DNA of 40,104 nt. Source: Salinivirgaceae bacterium (GTDB taxonomy: Bacteria; Bacteroidota; Bacteroidia; Bacteroidales; SZUA-534). The position numbers and the translations under genes are program-made. The notes beneath the pieces were generated by a model. It did no database searches, was not told the origin of the DNA, and was given only the letters and a program-made list of their open reading frames with translations. This document shows positions 25,379 to 34,476 of this stretch, in pieces (the first letter of the stretch is position 1; every line of letters begins with the position of its first letter). The stretch covers positions 1-40,104 of the forward strand of contig JAFZKK010000026.1 in assembly GCA_017551905.1 (NCBI GenBank), read 5' to 3'.

Positions 25379-27436
25379 TCACTTACCCTGCAACAACTCC
25401 ACGCTCCTATTGACAAACACATTCAAATCCTCGCCCTTCAGCATATTGTTGGCCAACAGCGCAAGGTCGACAAGTTGTTTGACAATCGGGGTCGATTTGC
25501 CGAACTCTTTGAGTTTCGCGTCCTTCTCATCGCGCAAAGTATCAATCTGTTTGCCAAGGTCGGCAAGTTGGTCTTTCAACTGCTGCGGGATTTCCTCCTC
25601 TTTCTTGTCCTTCTTCTGCGACTCAAGGTCGGCTTTCTGCTTGTCGAGCGGCGCAATTTTGGCGTCGATGTCGGCCAAAGCCTGACCGAGCGAATCTTTC
25701 TCTGCGTCAAGCACTTTCGTAATCAACGGGTGAGCCGTGTTGACAACCAGATTGAAGTTGTCGGGCATATCGGCGTAGTAGTTCATTCCGCTCAAAGCGG
25801 CGGTATCCTTCATACGGCGCATAAACTCGTTCTGCGTAATCAATAGCGGTTTGGCGTCGGCGCCAAGGTCCTCAAACTCAACAATAAAGTAGCTCTTTTC
25901 GGGCGTTACGGCGTTGAAAACCTGAATCAGATTGTTGCGGTCGTCGTCGCTCAATTTGGCCTGCGGTTGGTCGTCTTTCTGAATCAAGCGGCTGATGACG
26001 TCGGCGTCGACACGGGCGAAACGCACCTTCTCCAACTTCTGCTCGAGTGCGCCAATAAAGTGCATATCGAGTTGACCGTCAAGCATTAACACGTCGTAAC
26101 CTTTGGCCTTCGCGCTCTCGATGTAGGTGTACTGCGCGTCCTTGTCGGTGGCATAGAGATAAACCTTTGTGTCGTTCTTGTCGGTTTGGTTCGGTTTGAC
26201 GAGCGTCTCGTACTCGTCTAACGTAAAGTATTTACCCTCAATATTTTTCAGCAACACAAAACTCTTTGCGCGCTCGTAGAATTTCTCGTCGGTCAGAATT
26301 CCGTACTCGATGAAAAGTTTCAGATTGTCCCACTTGCTCTCGAACTGCGGACGGTCGGTTTTGAAGATTTCCTCCAGACGGTCGGCCACTTTTTTGGTGA
26401 TGTGGCTCGAAATCTTCTTCACGTTCGAATCGGCCTGCAAGTAGCTACGCGACACGTTCAGCGGAATGTCGGGCGAGTCGATGACGCCGTGCAGAAGTGT
26501 CAGAAATTCAGGCACAATGCCCTCAACGCTGTCGGTCACGAACACCTGATTGCAGTAGAGTTGGATTTTGTTCTTCTGAATCTCGATGTTGTTCTTGATT
26601 TTCGGAAAGTACAGAATACCAGTCAGATTGAACGGGTAATCGACATTCAGATGGATGTAGAAAAGCGGGTCCTCCTGCGCAGGATACAACTCGTGATAGA
26701 AATTCTTGTAGTCCTCCTCCTTCAGGTCGGCGGGCTTGCGAGTCCACGCGGGCGCGGTGTTGTTGATAATCTTATCGCGCTCAGTATCAACCATTTTCTT
26801 CTCTTTGTCGCTCCACTCCTGCTCCTTGCCAAAGGCGATTTCGACGGGCAGGAACTTGCAGTATTTGGTCAGCAACTGATTGATGCGGCTGTCGTCGAGG
26901 AACTCTTCGCTGTCGGCGTCGATATGCATAATGATATCGGTACCAAAATCCTGTTTATCAACATTTTCGATAGTGTACTCGGGGCTGCCGTCGCAACTCC
27001 ATTTCACCGCCTGCGAACCCTCTTTGTACGATTTTGTGACAATGTCGACGCGCTCCGAAACCATAAACGCGCTGTAGAATCCCAAGCCGAAATGGCCGAT
27101 AATGGCGCCGATGTTGTCTTTGTATTTGTCGAGAAACTCGCCCGCACTCGAGAAGGCTATCTGATTGATATACTTATCGATTTCTTCGGCTGTCATACCA
27201 ATTCCGTGGTCAGAAACCACAATCGTCTTGCTGCCTTTGTTCACCGATACGCGGACTTTTTTGTCGGTCAGTTCGCCCTTGTAGTCGCCTTTTGCGGCCA
27301 CGGCGGTCATTTTCTGCGTCGCGTCGACAGCGTTTGCCACAATCTCGCGCAAGAAAATCTCGTGGTCCGAATAAAGGAACTTCTTGATTACTGGGAAGAT
27401 GTTCTCACTTGTAACACCAATTTTACCTGTTTGCAT
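25379..27436 (-). CDS. htpG: Molecular chaperone HtpG (Hsp90)
   Basis: 685 residues, slightly longer than the E. coli protein but normal for Bacteroidota. The GHKL ATPase domain is intact: FLREIVANAVDA (Mg/ATP Asn), DHGIGMTAEEID and GHFGLGFYSAFMV. The middle domain carries SRSYLQADSNVKKI with the conserved Arg that contacts ATP. A charged Lys/Glu-rich coiled segment (about residues 595-650) lies before the C-terminal dimerisation end. It is a cytoplasmic ATP-dependent chaperone. The gene is monocistronic with its own terminator, and a near-consensus sigma-54 promoter lies about 50 bp upstream instead of a TAnnTTTG box. Confidence 0.97.
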   Translation of the reverse strand: MQTGKIGVTSENIFPVIKKFLYSDHEIFLREIVANAVDATQKMTAVAAKGDYKGELTDKKVRVSVNKGSKTIVVSDHGIGMTAEEIDKYINQIAFSSAGEFLDKYKDNIGAIIGHFGLGFYSAFMVSERVDIVTKSYKEGSQAVKWSCDGSPEYTIENVDKQDFGTDIIMHIDADSEEFLDDSRINQLLTKYCKFLPVEIAFGKEQEWSDKEKKMVDTERDKIINNTAPAWTRKPADLKEEDYKNFYHELYPAQEDPLFYIHLNVDYPFNLTGILYFPKIKNNIEIQKNKIQLYCNQVFVTDSVEGIVPEFLTLLHGVIDSPDIPLNVSRSYLQADSNVKKISSHITKKVADRLEEIFKTDRPQFESKWDNLKLFIEYGILTDEKFYERAKSFVLLKNIEGKYFTLDEYETLVKPNQTDKNDTKVYLYATDKDAQYTYIESAKAKGYDVLMLDGQLDMHFIGALEQKLEKVRFARVDADVISRLIQKDDQPQAKLSDDDRNNLIQVFNAVTPEKSYFIVEFEDLGADAKPLLITQNEFMRRMKDTAALSGMNYYADMPDNFNLVVNTAHPLITKVLDAEKDSLGQALADIDAKIAPLDKQKADLESQKKDKKEEEIPQQLKDQLADLGKQIDTLRDEKDAKLKEFGKSTPIVKQLVDLALLANNMLKGEDLNVFVNRSVELLQGK

Positions 27437-27484
27437 AGTTTTATGTTTTTAGTTATGAATTTCAATTTTATGCGCAGAATGGGT

Positions 27485-27514
27485 TGTCAAACAGCGTGCC
27501 ACGACAATTTGTCG
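27485..27514 (-). promoter_or_regulatory. htpG: Sigma-54-like promoter with abutting palindrome upstream of htpG
   Basis: On the minus strand TGGCACG (27501-27495), four bases, then TTTGACA-type sequence to 27485, giving TGGCACG-N4-TTGA against the RpoN consensus TGGCACG-N4-TTGC (one mismatch, in the -12 GC). Immediately upstream is the palindrome CGACAA-A-TTGTCG (27514-27502 on the minus strand). Predicted start to ATG is about 35-40 nt. Confidence 0.45.
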
Positions 27515-27608
27515 GAAAGTTTGGCATAATCGGGCTGCAGGCAGACTGACAAAAAGGCGGATGAGATTGGCTATAACAAGACTCCGACCCTATCGGATGA
27601 CGGAATCG

Positions 27609-28478
27609 CTATCGTTTTTTCCCCTTAACAACCGGGCGTTTGTATTCGATGTTCGATTGATAAACCCACATATCGTTTTCGAATTTCAAGGCGTCGTACG
27701 ACATGTCGGGACCAAAAAACTGAGGATTGCTGGTGTCTTGCGAACCTAAAACGGCCAAATGGTCAAGCACGATAAGGTCAAGGTTGGCGTCGTAATTAAT
27801 CATCATTGTGGCGCGCTTATTATACTCAAACACAAGGCGTTTCATTTTCTTACGACCAACTTTGATAATCGATTTTCCGAACCGAGGCTGACCTTTTGCA
27901 GTAAATGTCAGTGTCTCAACAAGTTTGCGAGTGGTGTAAAGTCCGCAGCCATCCCAAGCTAACAATGTGTAAACGGGCTCACCGTTCACTTTTTTCTCGA
28001 CAATGCCATAATAAAGCGCACCATACCAATTCTGTGGTGCAAGTGTCTGATTTTCGGCATTTTCTATTGTCTCACTACAATCAACCAACTCAAACAGACG
28101 GTCTTTTTTTGCATCTTTATCGTGATACTGCAAAAAGCCTGTGTATCTGTAATTTCCAGCATCATCGACGCTAAACCAAGTTAAAATGCGGACAAGGCCG
28201 TCGGGGGATGTCACAATGCTGATGTCGTTTTTCAGACTGTCGAACGCATAATTGAGCGAGCCGTCGCGTTTGAGTGCGACTGCGAATATCTCCTTCAGTT
28301 TCAGACTCAGACTGTCTTGCAAAAGGTCTTTGTAACGCGTTGCCGACAACTCGTGCGCAACCTGTAGCAACTCACGCTCCGTCCGCACAAAAACGGAGTC
28401 GACGGCGGCGGAAACAGCACACGCACTGCCGCTCCATAACAGCGCAACACAAAAAAACATGTATCTCAGTTTCGACAT
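27609..28478 (-). CDS. Conserved-looking secreted protein of unknown function
   Basis: 289 residues. The start at 28478 (MSKLRYMFFCVALLW) is an ATG; the codon before it is TTG. A signal peptide ends near CAVSAAV. The mature protein has an N-terminal helical part with repeated Leu (ERELLQVAHELSATRYKDLL) and a beta-rich C-terminal part (LVRILTWFSVDDAGNYRYTG, YTLLAWDGCGLYTTRKLVET, RLVFEYNKRATMMINYD). The second half looks like a beta-propeller- or lipocalin-like sheet; I do not recognise a family. It is 96 bp downstream of the LytTR regulator with a terminator between, so it is probably separately transcribed. Confidence 0.75.
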   Translation of the reverse strand: MSKLRYMFFCVALLWSGSACAVSAAVDSVFVRTERELLQVAHELSATRYKDLLQDSLSLKLKEIFAVALKRDGSLNYAFDSLKNDISIVTSPDGLVRILTWFSVDDAGNYRYTGFLQYHDKDAKKDRLFELVDCSETIENAENQTLAPQNWYGALYYGIVEKKVNGEPVYTLLAWDGCGLYTTRKLVETLTFTAKGQPRFGKSIIKVGRKKMKRLVFEYNKRATMMINYDANLDLIVLDHLAVLGSQDTSNPQFFGPDMSYDALKFENDMWVYQSNIEYKRPVVKGKKR

Positions 28479-28531
28479 CAAGACTATTAACGTTATTCTG
28501 CGGCAAAGATTGTCAGTCGCTATGCTAGAAC

Positions 28532-28559
28532 AAAAAAAGCCCGCAAAAATGCAGGCTTT
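28532..28559 (-). terminator. Rho-independent terminator of the LytTR regulator gene
   Basis: On the minus strand AAAGCCTGC, loop ATTTTT, GCGGGCTTT, then further T residues to 28532. One mismatch in an 8-9-bp stem. It starts 16 bp after the stop codon. Confidence 0.85.
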
Positions 28560-28574
28560 CAGTTGGTTATCATT

Positions 28575-29288
28575 CTATTTCGAAATCAGATTCAAATCGT
28601 CCATGAGCAACTCGCGATACGACTTGCCGATAGGAATCATCTTGACACCTGCGTCGGTGCGCATCACAACGTTGCTTTCTTCGATATAATCTATCTGGCT
28701 GATATTCACTATATAAGAACGATGAACGCGTTTGAATTTTGCAGGCGGCAGCTTGTTCTCTATCGCCTTCATTGTGTAGTGAATGGTGAATTTCTCTTTG
28801 GCGGTGTTCACCGTAACGTAGTTTTCAAGCGCCTCAACCCACAAGATATCCTCGTATTTGATGCGGACAAGCGTGGCGTTTTTCTTCTTGATGAAAATCT
28901 CCTCCGGATAACGCGAGATGCTTTCTTTCTCCTGGAAAGTCGCCTGAGCCTTGTTCACAGCTTTGAAGAAGCGCTGCAGCGGCACCGGTTTGAGCAAATA
29001 GTCGACAACATCGTACTCGTACGACTCAATAGCGTACTTCTCCTGCCCCGACACAATTATAATCATTGGAGGAGTCTCAAGAGTGTTGATGAAATCGAGA
29101 CCACTCATTTCGGGCATCTCAACGTCGAGGAAAATCAAATCGATAATCTGTTCCGGGTTGTCGAATGCCTTGAAAGCATCAACCGGATTCTCGTATGAGC
29201 CGACAAGATTCAGTGAATCAGTTTTTTCGACAAAGCCCTCAAGCACTTTGCGGCTCAGTATGTCGTCGTCAATTATTATACAATTCAT
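28575..29288 (-). CDS. LytTR-family response regulator
   Basis: 237 residues, cytoplasmic transcription factor. Residues 1-120 are a receiver domain: acidic triad IIIDDDILS (Asp7-9), phosphoacceptor Asp55 in IFLDVEMPEMSG, and Lys in YLLKPVPLQRF. Residues about 135-235 are a LytTR DNA-binding domain (FIKKKNATLVRIKYEDILWV, VNTAKEKFTIHYTMKAIENK, FKRVHRSYIVNISQIDYIEE). The usual partner is a LytS-type histidine kinase, but none is adjacent, so it is an orphan in this window. It has its own promoter and terminator. Its regulon cannot be read from the sequence. Confidence 0.93.
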   Translation of the reverse strand: MNCIIIDDDILSRKVLEGFVEKTDSLNLVGSYENPVDAFKAFDNPEQIIDLIFLDVEMPEMSGLDFINTLETPPMIIIVSGQEKYAIESYEYDVVDYLLKPVPLQRFFKAVNKAQATFQEKESISRYPEEIFIKKKNATLVRIKYEDILWVEALENYVTVNTAKEKFTIHYTMKAIENKLPPAKFKRVHRSYIVNISQIDYIEESNVVMRTDAGVKMIPIGKSYRELLMDDLNLISK

Positions 29289-29323
29289 TGCACAAAAATT
29301 TATTCATTGAGTATTTTACATCA

Positions 29324-29352
29324 CAAATATAAACAAATCGGAAAATGACAAA
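29324..29352 (-). promoter_or_regulatory. Promoter of the LytTR regulator gene
   Basis: On the minus strand TTTG (29352-29349), 17-nt spacer, TATATTTG (29331-29324). Exact -7 match; the spacer is two nt shorter than the others here. Leader of about 30 nt. Confidence 0.65.
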
Positions 29353-29463
29353 CGCCAAACGCATCGAAAATCAACTTTTATCAATAATTTTCTTCTTTTC
29401 AACCACTATTTGCTTTCGTCTGTAATTGTTTTGGTAACTTGCGTTTTTAAACCGACGCACTAT

Positions 29464-32145
29464 ATGAGACGAACATTAATCGCCATAATAATTCTTCTGA
29501 CTGTCAACATTTTACAGGCACAAACCGATAGATATATCCCCAATGTGGTGATTGTGAAATACACCACTCAGAAAGCCGCTGTCGACCGCAACCACGAGTT
29601 TGAAAAGCTATGCCAACTCAAGGTCAAGAAGAACGACCGTCTTTTTAAAAACGCCCGCACAAGCCGCAGTCAATCGGCAATAAGACAGATTTATAAGATT
29701 GAATATGAAGGAGATGAGAGTCCGATAGTTGTCGCAAAAAAACTATCCGGAAGCGAGAATATCGAATATGCGCAACCCTATTGGATTCCACAGATTCTTG
29801 ACTCACCAACCGACCCGCGCGCAAGTTCACAATATCATCTTCAGATTACAAAAGCCATTGAAGCTCAGAATATTACGCAAGGCGACACAAATATTGTCAT
29901 CGGCATTGTCGACACGGGCGTCGATATTTACCACGAAGACCTTATCGGCAACATAAAATACAACTACGCCGACCCGATAAACGGCATCGATGATGACGGC
30001 GACGGCTACATTGACAACTATCGAGGCTGGGATTTAGGGTGCGACGACAACAACCCGATAAGCACCACCGACCATCACGGCACTTACGTGGCCGGTATTG
30101 CAGCCGCGACAACTAACAACGGCATTGGTGTGGCTGGAATGGGTGGCAAATGCAAATTTCTTCCGATAAAAATTTCCGATGACATCGAAGGCTCGCTGGT
30201 GGCTTGCTACGAAGGCATCATCTACGCCGCCGACCACGGCTGCAAAATAATAAATTGCTCATGGGGCGGCTTGTCACAAAACCAGCTTTGCGACGATGTT
30301 GTGAAATACGCAATCAGCCGCGGCTGCATTGTTGTGGCATCGGCCGGCAACACCGGAACCGATGTCAAACACTACCCCGCCTCGTGCCCTGGCGTTATAA
30401 GCGTGGCGGCCAGCAACTCATCGGACCAAAAATGGAGAAATTCAACTTACAACAACAGAGTCGACATCTGCGCTCCCGGCCAAGACATTTGGACAACGAC
30501 ATACAACAGCAAATATGGGACGAGCACCGGCACATCGGCGGCTGCACCGGTAGTGTCGGGAGCTGCGGCCTTGATATGGTCGGCAAGGCCCGATATGAGC
30601 GCATCGCAAATATCTGAGCTTATGCGTGTTACAGCTGATGTGATAGACACCATACCCGACAATTTACGATATCGGGGCAAAATGGGCTCGGGACGTCTCA
30701 ACATTCTTAAAGCGATGACTGACAGCACTTTACCATCGATAAGAATAACCGATTACAATTTTGCGGCCGAAAACGGGAAATTTGTGTCAGACGCAAAAAC
30801 AAGTCTCAACATCAACATTATCAACCACTTGAAGCCAGCAAAAAATGTTGTGATAAAACTTGAAGCCGAGGCAGGCAAAGCCTCTATCGACAGCGTTATG
30901 TGGACGATTGACAGCATTGGAACCGGCGAGACCAAAACCAGTCCGACATTCACCGCTACGTTAAGCAACCAATTGTCGGACAACGAGATAGTGCCGTTCT
31001 ACATAAAAGTGAAAGCCGATGGCTACGAATCGTTGCAAGTATTGGAACTGACTGTAAATCCGACATTTATCGATGTTGAATGGGGCGTAATGGAGACCAC
31101 TATTGCAAACAACGGAAAAATCGGCATTTACGATTACAACGGGCAGCTTGGTAAAGGAATTTTGTATCAAGGCGCAAAAAAACTGATGAGCGACGGCGCT
31201 CTGATGCTTGCCCTCGACAGCCTGACAATTGCAAGCTCGTACCAAAACGACAACCAGTTTAAATGCGCATCGAAACCTGATTTTTCTGAAAATGAGAGTA
31301 TTAAACGTGTTATCTGTTCGCTGTCGCCAACAGACATAAGCGGAATTAAAATTGAAGAGGAATTTGTCTTCGATGAGAAACTGCCCTCGGCAATGATATG
31401 CAACTATCTGATTATAAGTACTCGACAAGCTGAATATGACAATGCAGCGCTTGGTTTGTATTTCGACTGGGACATTGTGAACAGCCTCACAAACGTTATC
31501 AGCTACGACGCGGCACGAAAATTAGCCTACATCTACAACACCGGCACCACCAATCTCTATGCCGGAGCGTGCTTACTGACCAAAGGCAACGCAGTGCCTT
31601 ACGCCTTCGAACTGAGCGCGAACGGCGGCAGTACCCTCATAACCGACGCCTTCACCGACGAGCAAAAATGGCTTGCGATGAACTACGCCCGTCCACAATC
31701 GTTCAGCACAAGCATCGACTTGGCTATGATGTTGAGTTGCAACAACATAAAGCTACACCAAGGCGATACGGCGAATGTCCGTTTTGCCCTTATTGCCGCC
31801 GAAAACCTGTATGAGCTGCAAAAGACAGCCGACCTTGCGGCAGAGCTTTATTGTGAGAAAGACGAGGAACCACAACAACCAATAATTGACTGCATTTCAG
31901 ACGAATATAGCGACATTTGCATTTATCCAAATCCAGCAATCGCACAAATCAACATTGAATGCGACGCGCCTATAAAAATGATAAAAATCTACCGCCCCGA
32001 CGGTGTGGTTGAATTATCGGAAAACGGTAACAACGCAAGCATTATTTCGCTGGATATAAACAATATACCTTACGGATTGCACATTCTGGAAATAACTGAC
32101 ACTCAAAACAAAAAGTTGCACAAATTGTTTGAAGTTGGGCTCTAA
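29464..32145 (+). CDS. Secreted subtilisin-like serine protease (S8) with T9SS type A sorting domain
   Basis: 893 residues from the ATG at 29464, chosen because MRRTLIAIIILLTVNILQAQ is a clean signal peptide. Residues about 24-120 are a propeptide-like region. The S8 catalytic domain (about 135-440) has an intact triad: Asp150 in IGIVDTGVD, His205 in DHHGTYVAGIAA and Ser358 in GTSTGTSAAAPVVSG. An insert around DGDGYIDNYRGWDLG after the Asp loop is typical of Bacteroidota S8 enzymes. A CARDB-like domain follows (about 470-545), then about 270 residues without a recognisable domain. The end is a type A sorting domain starting ICIYPNPA and finishing KLHKLFEVGL. Likely an extracellular or cell-surface protease. 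Monocistronic; convergent with xseA after 24 bp. Confidence 0.94.
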   Translation: MRRTLIAIIILLTVNILQAQTDRYIPNVVIVKYTTQKAAVDRNHEFEKLCQLKVKKNDRLFKNARTSRSQSAIRQIYKIEYEGDESPIVVAKKLSGSENIEYAQPYWIPQILDSPTDPRASSQYHLQITKAIEAQNITQGDTNIVIGIVDTGVDIYHEDLIGNIKYNYADPINGIDDDGDGYIDNYRGWDLGCDDNNPISTTDHHGTYVAGIAAATTNNGIGVAGMGGKCKFLPIKISDDIEGSLVACYEGIIYAADHGCKIINCSWGGLSQNQLCDDVVKYAISRGCIVVASAGNTGTDVKHYPASCPGVISVAASNSSDQKWRNSTYNNRVDICAPGQDIWTTTYNSKYGTSTGTSAAAPVVSGAAALIWSARPDMSASQISELMRVTADVIDTIPDNLRYRGKMGSGRLNILKAMTDSTLPSIRITDYNFAAENGKFVSDAKTSLNINIINHLKPAKNVVIKLEAEAGKASIDSVMWTIDSIGTGETKTSPTFTATLSNQLSDNEIVPFYIKVKADGYESLQVLELTVNPTFIDVEWGVMETTIANNGKIGIYDYNGQLGKGILYQGAKKLMSDGALMLALDSLTIASSYQNDNQFKCASKPDFSENESIKRVICSLSPTDISGIKIEEEFVFDEKLPSAMICNYLIISTRQAEYDNAALGLYFDWDIVNSLTNVISYDAARKLAYIYNTGTTNLYAGACLLTKGNAVPYAFELSANGGSTLITDAFTDEQKWLAMNYARPQSFSTSIDLAMMLSCNNIKLHQGDTANVRFALIAAENLYELQKTADLAAELYCEKDEEPQQPIIDCISDEYSDICIYPNPAIAQINIECDAPIKMIKIYRPDGVVELSENGNNASIISLDINNIPYGLHILEITDTQNKKLHKLFEVGL

Positions 32146-32169
32146 ATGCTTTGTTGCTAATAAATCGGA

Positions 32170-33540
32170 CTATTTCACCAATCCCTCAATTACTCCACCT
32201 TTAGTTCTGATAGAGATGTCATCACCCGACTTGACATCGGCAGGCGATTTCACGATTTTGCCGCCCGATGTTACAATGGCGTAGCCGCGTTCCAAAATAG
32301 TCTGCGGATTATACTTATCGGCAACATTTTCAAAACGTTCCAACCGTTTTTGCTGGCTTTCGAAATAAGTGCCGACAGCTTTCTCGAAACGCAATTGCAG
32401 ATGCGTTGCGTTGTTGGCTGCAGCCATAATTTGCATTTTCGATGTCAGATTGGCCTGTCGAGCAATATTCGTCAGCTTAACATCGCGAGTGTCAAAATAA
32501 AGTCTGTCAGCACTTTGCAACCGGTTTTTATACATCTTGACACGCTCAAGCCGCTGACTTATGCTGTTACGTGCGGCATATACAAAGCGGCTTGCATTAT
32601 GCTCTGTATCGCTTATGCAACTGTCTATTTTCCGCCCCGCCCCATTGCAAACAGCATAACACATCTCGGTCAAACGTTGCTCAAACTCTGCCGCGCGGTC
32701 GATAATGAAAGCGGCAAGGGCGGTGGGCGTTTTCAGCCTTGTGTTGGCCACAAGGTCGAGCACCGAATCGTCGCGCTCGTGGCCGATTCCGGTGATAATG
32801 GGCAGCGGGAACTGCGCCGTGTTGAAGGCCAACTCGTAGTTGTCGAAGCAACTCAAATCGGATTTTGAGCCGCCACCACGAAGGATTGCCACAGCGTCGA
32901 ACTCGCTGATTCTGACAAAAATACGATTCAACGCGGCAATGATTGACTCGGGTGCGGTGTCGCCTTGCATTGCGGCTGTAAACAGTTCTGTATGAAACCG
33001 ATAACCGTATGCATTGTCGTTCAACTGATTCTTGAAATCGCCCCAACCGGCCGCCGAATCGGACGAAATGACGGCTATGCGCTGCACAACCAACGGCAGC
33101 TCAAGCTGTTTGTTCATATCAATGACACCGTCAGCCGTCAGCTGCTCGATAATGCGCGCCCGTTGCTGGGCAATGTCGCCCAATGTGTACTGCGCGTCAA
33201 TGTCTAAAACGTTGAGACTGAAGCTGTAAAGCTCGTGCATTTCGACCGTCACGCGCACCAAAACCTTCATCCCGACACGCAGCTGCTCACCCGTAACCGA
33301 CTCGAAATAAGGCGCCAACCGCGCATAGACGCCCGCCCAAATGGTGGCTTTGGTCTTGGCAATCATACGGTCGGTAAGTTGGTCTTTTTCAGCAAGTTCA
33401 AGATAGCAATGGCCGGTGCGGTTCAGGTTGAACTCGATAATCTCGGCCACCACCCACACGGGCGCCGCAAACGCGGTTTTGAGTTCCGACTTCACGTTGT
33501 TCAGAAGCTCGAAAAGCGATATTGGCTGCGGCTCGCTCAT
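32170..33540 (-). CDS. xseA: Exodeoxyribonuclease VII large subunit
   Basis: 456 residues, normal length for XseA. An N-terminal OB-fold (VWVVAEIIEFNLNRTGHCYL, IKAT-type strand AKTKATIWAG) is followed by the catalytic core (QRIAVISSDSAAGWGDFKNQ, AILRGGGSKSDLSCFDNYEL, PIITGIGHERDDSVLDLVAN, RLKTPTALAAFI), a long coiled-coil, and the terminal LERGYAIVTSGGKIVKSP beta segment. The enzyme degrades single-stranded DNA into oligonucleotides with XseB. No xseB-like ORF follows, which is unusual. Its ATG overlaps the stop of the upstream lipoprotein gene by 4 nt. Confidence 0.95.
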   Translation of the reverse strand: MSEPQPISLFELLNNVKSELKTAFAAPVWVVAEIIEFNLNRTGHCYLELAEKDQLTDRMIAKTKATIWAGVYARLAPYFESVTGEQLRVGMKVLVRVTVEMHELYSFSLNVLDIDAQYTLGDIAQQRARIIEQLTADGVIDMNKQLELPLVVQRIAVISSDSAAGWGDFKNQLNDNAYGYRFHTELFTAAMQGDTAPESIIAALNRIFVRISEFDAVAILRGGGSKSDLSCFDNYELAFNTAQFPLPIITGIGHERDDSVLDLVANTRLKTPTALAAFIIDRAAEFEQRLTEMCYAVCNGAGRKIDSCISDTEHNASRFVYAARNSISQRLERVKMYKNRLQSADRLYFDTRDVKLTNIARQANLTSKMQIMAAANNATHLQLRFEKAVGTYFESQQKRLERFENVADKYNPQTILERGYAIVTSGGKIVKSPADVKSGDDISIRTKGGVIEGLVK

Positions 33541-34244
33541 TTTCCGTAGTTCAGAAGGGTTTTGTAAACCATTGTGCCCTGTGTCACGCGGTTTTCAATG
33601 TCGATATCTGGCGCATAAGAGTCTGAATATATGTCGATTGCCACCCGTTCAACCATTCCCACGCCAACGGCGTAGCGCTCGGCCACAAGTATTTTCGATA
33701 TGGCCGTCAGCTCTTTTTTCTGCGAAATGGTCAGCACAGAATCGAATCGAAAGCCGCCGATAACCATTTGGCAATCAATCGAATCGACGCAGTATTGATA
33801 CTTTTGCAAGGTGTCGGTCATATTGTAGGCATTGCCGTTCCACGTTTTGCCGACCGACAGCGGCAACTGCATTTTCACATATCGCGTATTTTCTTCAATC
33901 TGAATCACTTCGGTGCCGTTGACGTATGCCAACCACGTGTTCATCCGCTGCCATTTTTCGCCTTCGGTGGTGCGGCGGAATCGCTCAATCTGCCGCAAGG
34001 TGTCGCCCAAATTATCGATAAAAATTCCGCCAAACTGCTCACGCACAATGTATTGCACGGTATCAAAAAGCGCTATCGGCTCGTCAATGGTTATCTCGGT
34101 CACCTGAAAATCACGCCACGCGCCCTCTATGAGCGGAAAATAGCGGCTGTCGAGCGGCTCGGCGGGCGGCAACTGGTAAGTGTCCGACTCGTGGCAAGCG
34201 GCCAAAAGCAAGGCGATTGATAGTATTTGAAGGAAATTCTTCAT
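33537..34244 (-). CDS. Lipoprotein of unknown function upstream of xseA
   Basis: 235 residues from 34244, chosen because MKNFLQILSIALLLAAC is a lipoprotein signal (lipobox LAAC); the longer open frame has no signal. The mature protein is beta-rich with paired motifs (YFPLIEGAWRDFQVTEIT, IALFDTVQYIVREQFGG, QLPLSVGKTWNGNAYN). I do not recognise a specific family; the layout resembles small outer-membrane-anchored proteins of Bacteroidota that precede xseA. It lies 10 bp after the small third gene of the DUF3990 cassette and overlaps xseA by 4 nt, so all are cotranscribed. Confidence 0.8.
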   Translation of the reverse strand: MKNFLQILSIALLLAACHESDTYQLPPAEPLDSRYFPLIEGAWRDFQVTEITIDEPIALFDTVQYIVREQFGGIFIDNLGDTLRQIERFRRTTEGEKWQRMNTWLAYVNGTEVIQIEENTRYVKMQLPLSVGKTWNGNAYNMTDTLQKYQYCVDSIDCQMVIGGFRFDSVLTISQKKELTAISKILVAERYAVGVGMVERVAIDIYSDSYAPDIDIENRVTQGTMVYKTLLNYGK

Positions 34245-34254
34245 TGGCGAGTTT

Positions 34255-34476
34255 CTATTTTTCTGTAACCTCGTCTTCCAAATAAGAATAAACATATCCC
34301 GGACTTTGAAAAAAAAGCCCCGTATTGGAATCGGATATTTTTTTGAAAGTGTCCGACTCGTAATAGCATTTGAAAGCCTCCTCCATCGACATATTCCTGC
34401 GCTCCATAAGCATAGCAATCAGGTCTTTCGACAAGGTTTCCTTCAGATATCTGAACTGCGATTCGCTGACATTCAT
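34255..34476 (-). CDS. Small protein, third gene of the DUF3791/DUF3990 cassette
   Basis: 73 residues, overlapping the end of the DUF3990 gene by 4 nt (ATGA). It is mainly helical at the N-terminus (SQFRYLKETLSKDLIAMLME, MSMEEAFKCYYESDTFKK) and ends with FFQSPGYVYSYLEDEV. This pattern of an MS.EEA....Y.SDT..K..D..TGL..QS..YVY.YL.DE protein is, as far as I recall, a common neighbour of DUF3990 genes. It may be an antitoxin or accessory factor, given its size and coupling. No DNA-binding motif is evident. Confidence 0.78.
   Translation of the reverse strand: MNVSESQFRYLKETLSKDLIAMLMERRNMSMEEAFKCYYESDTFKKISDSNTGLFFQSPGYVYSYLEDEVTEK

Noticed and set aside
26402..27529. 375-codon plus-strand open frame opposite htpG
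   Set aside because: Shadow of a well conserved Hsp90 gene; the antisense product has no recognisable domain and runs over the htpG promoter.
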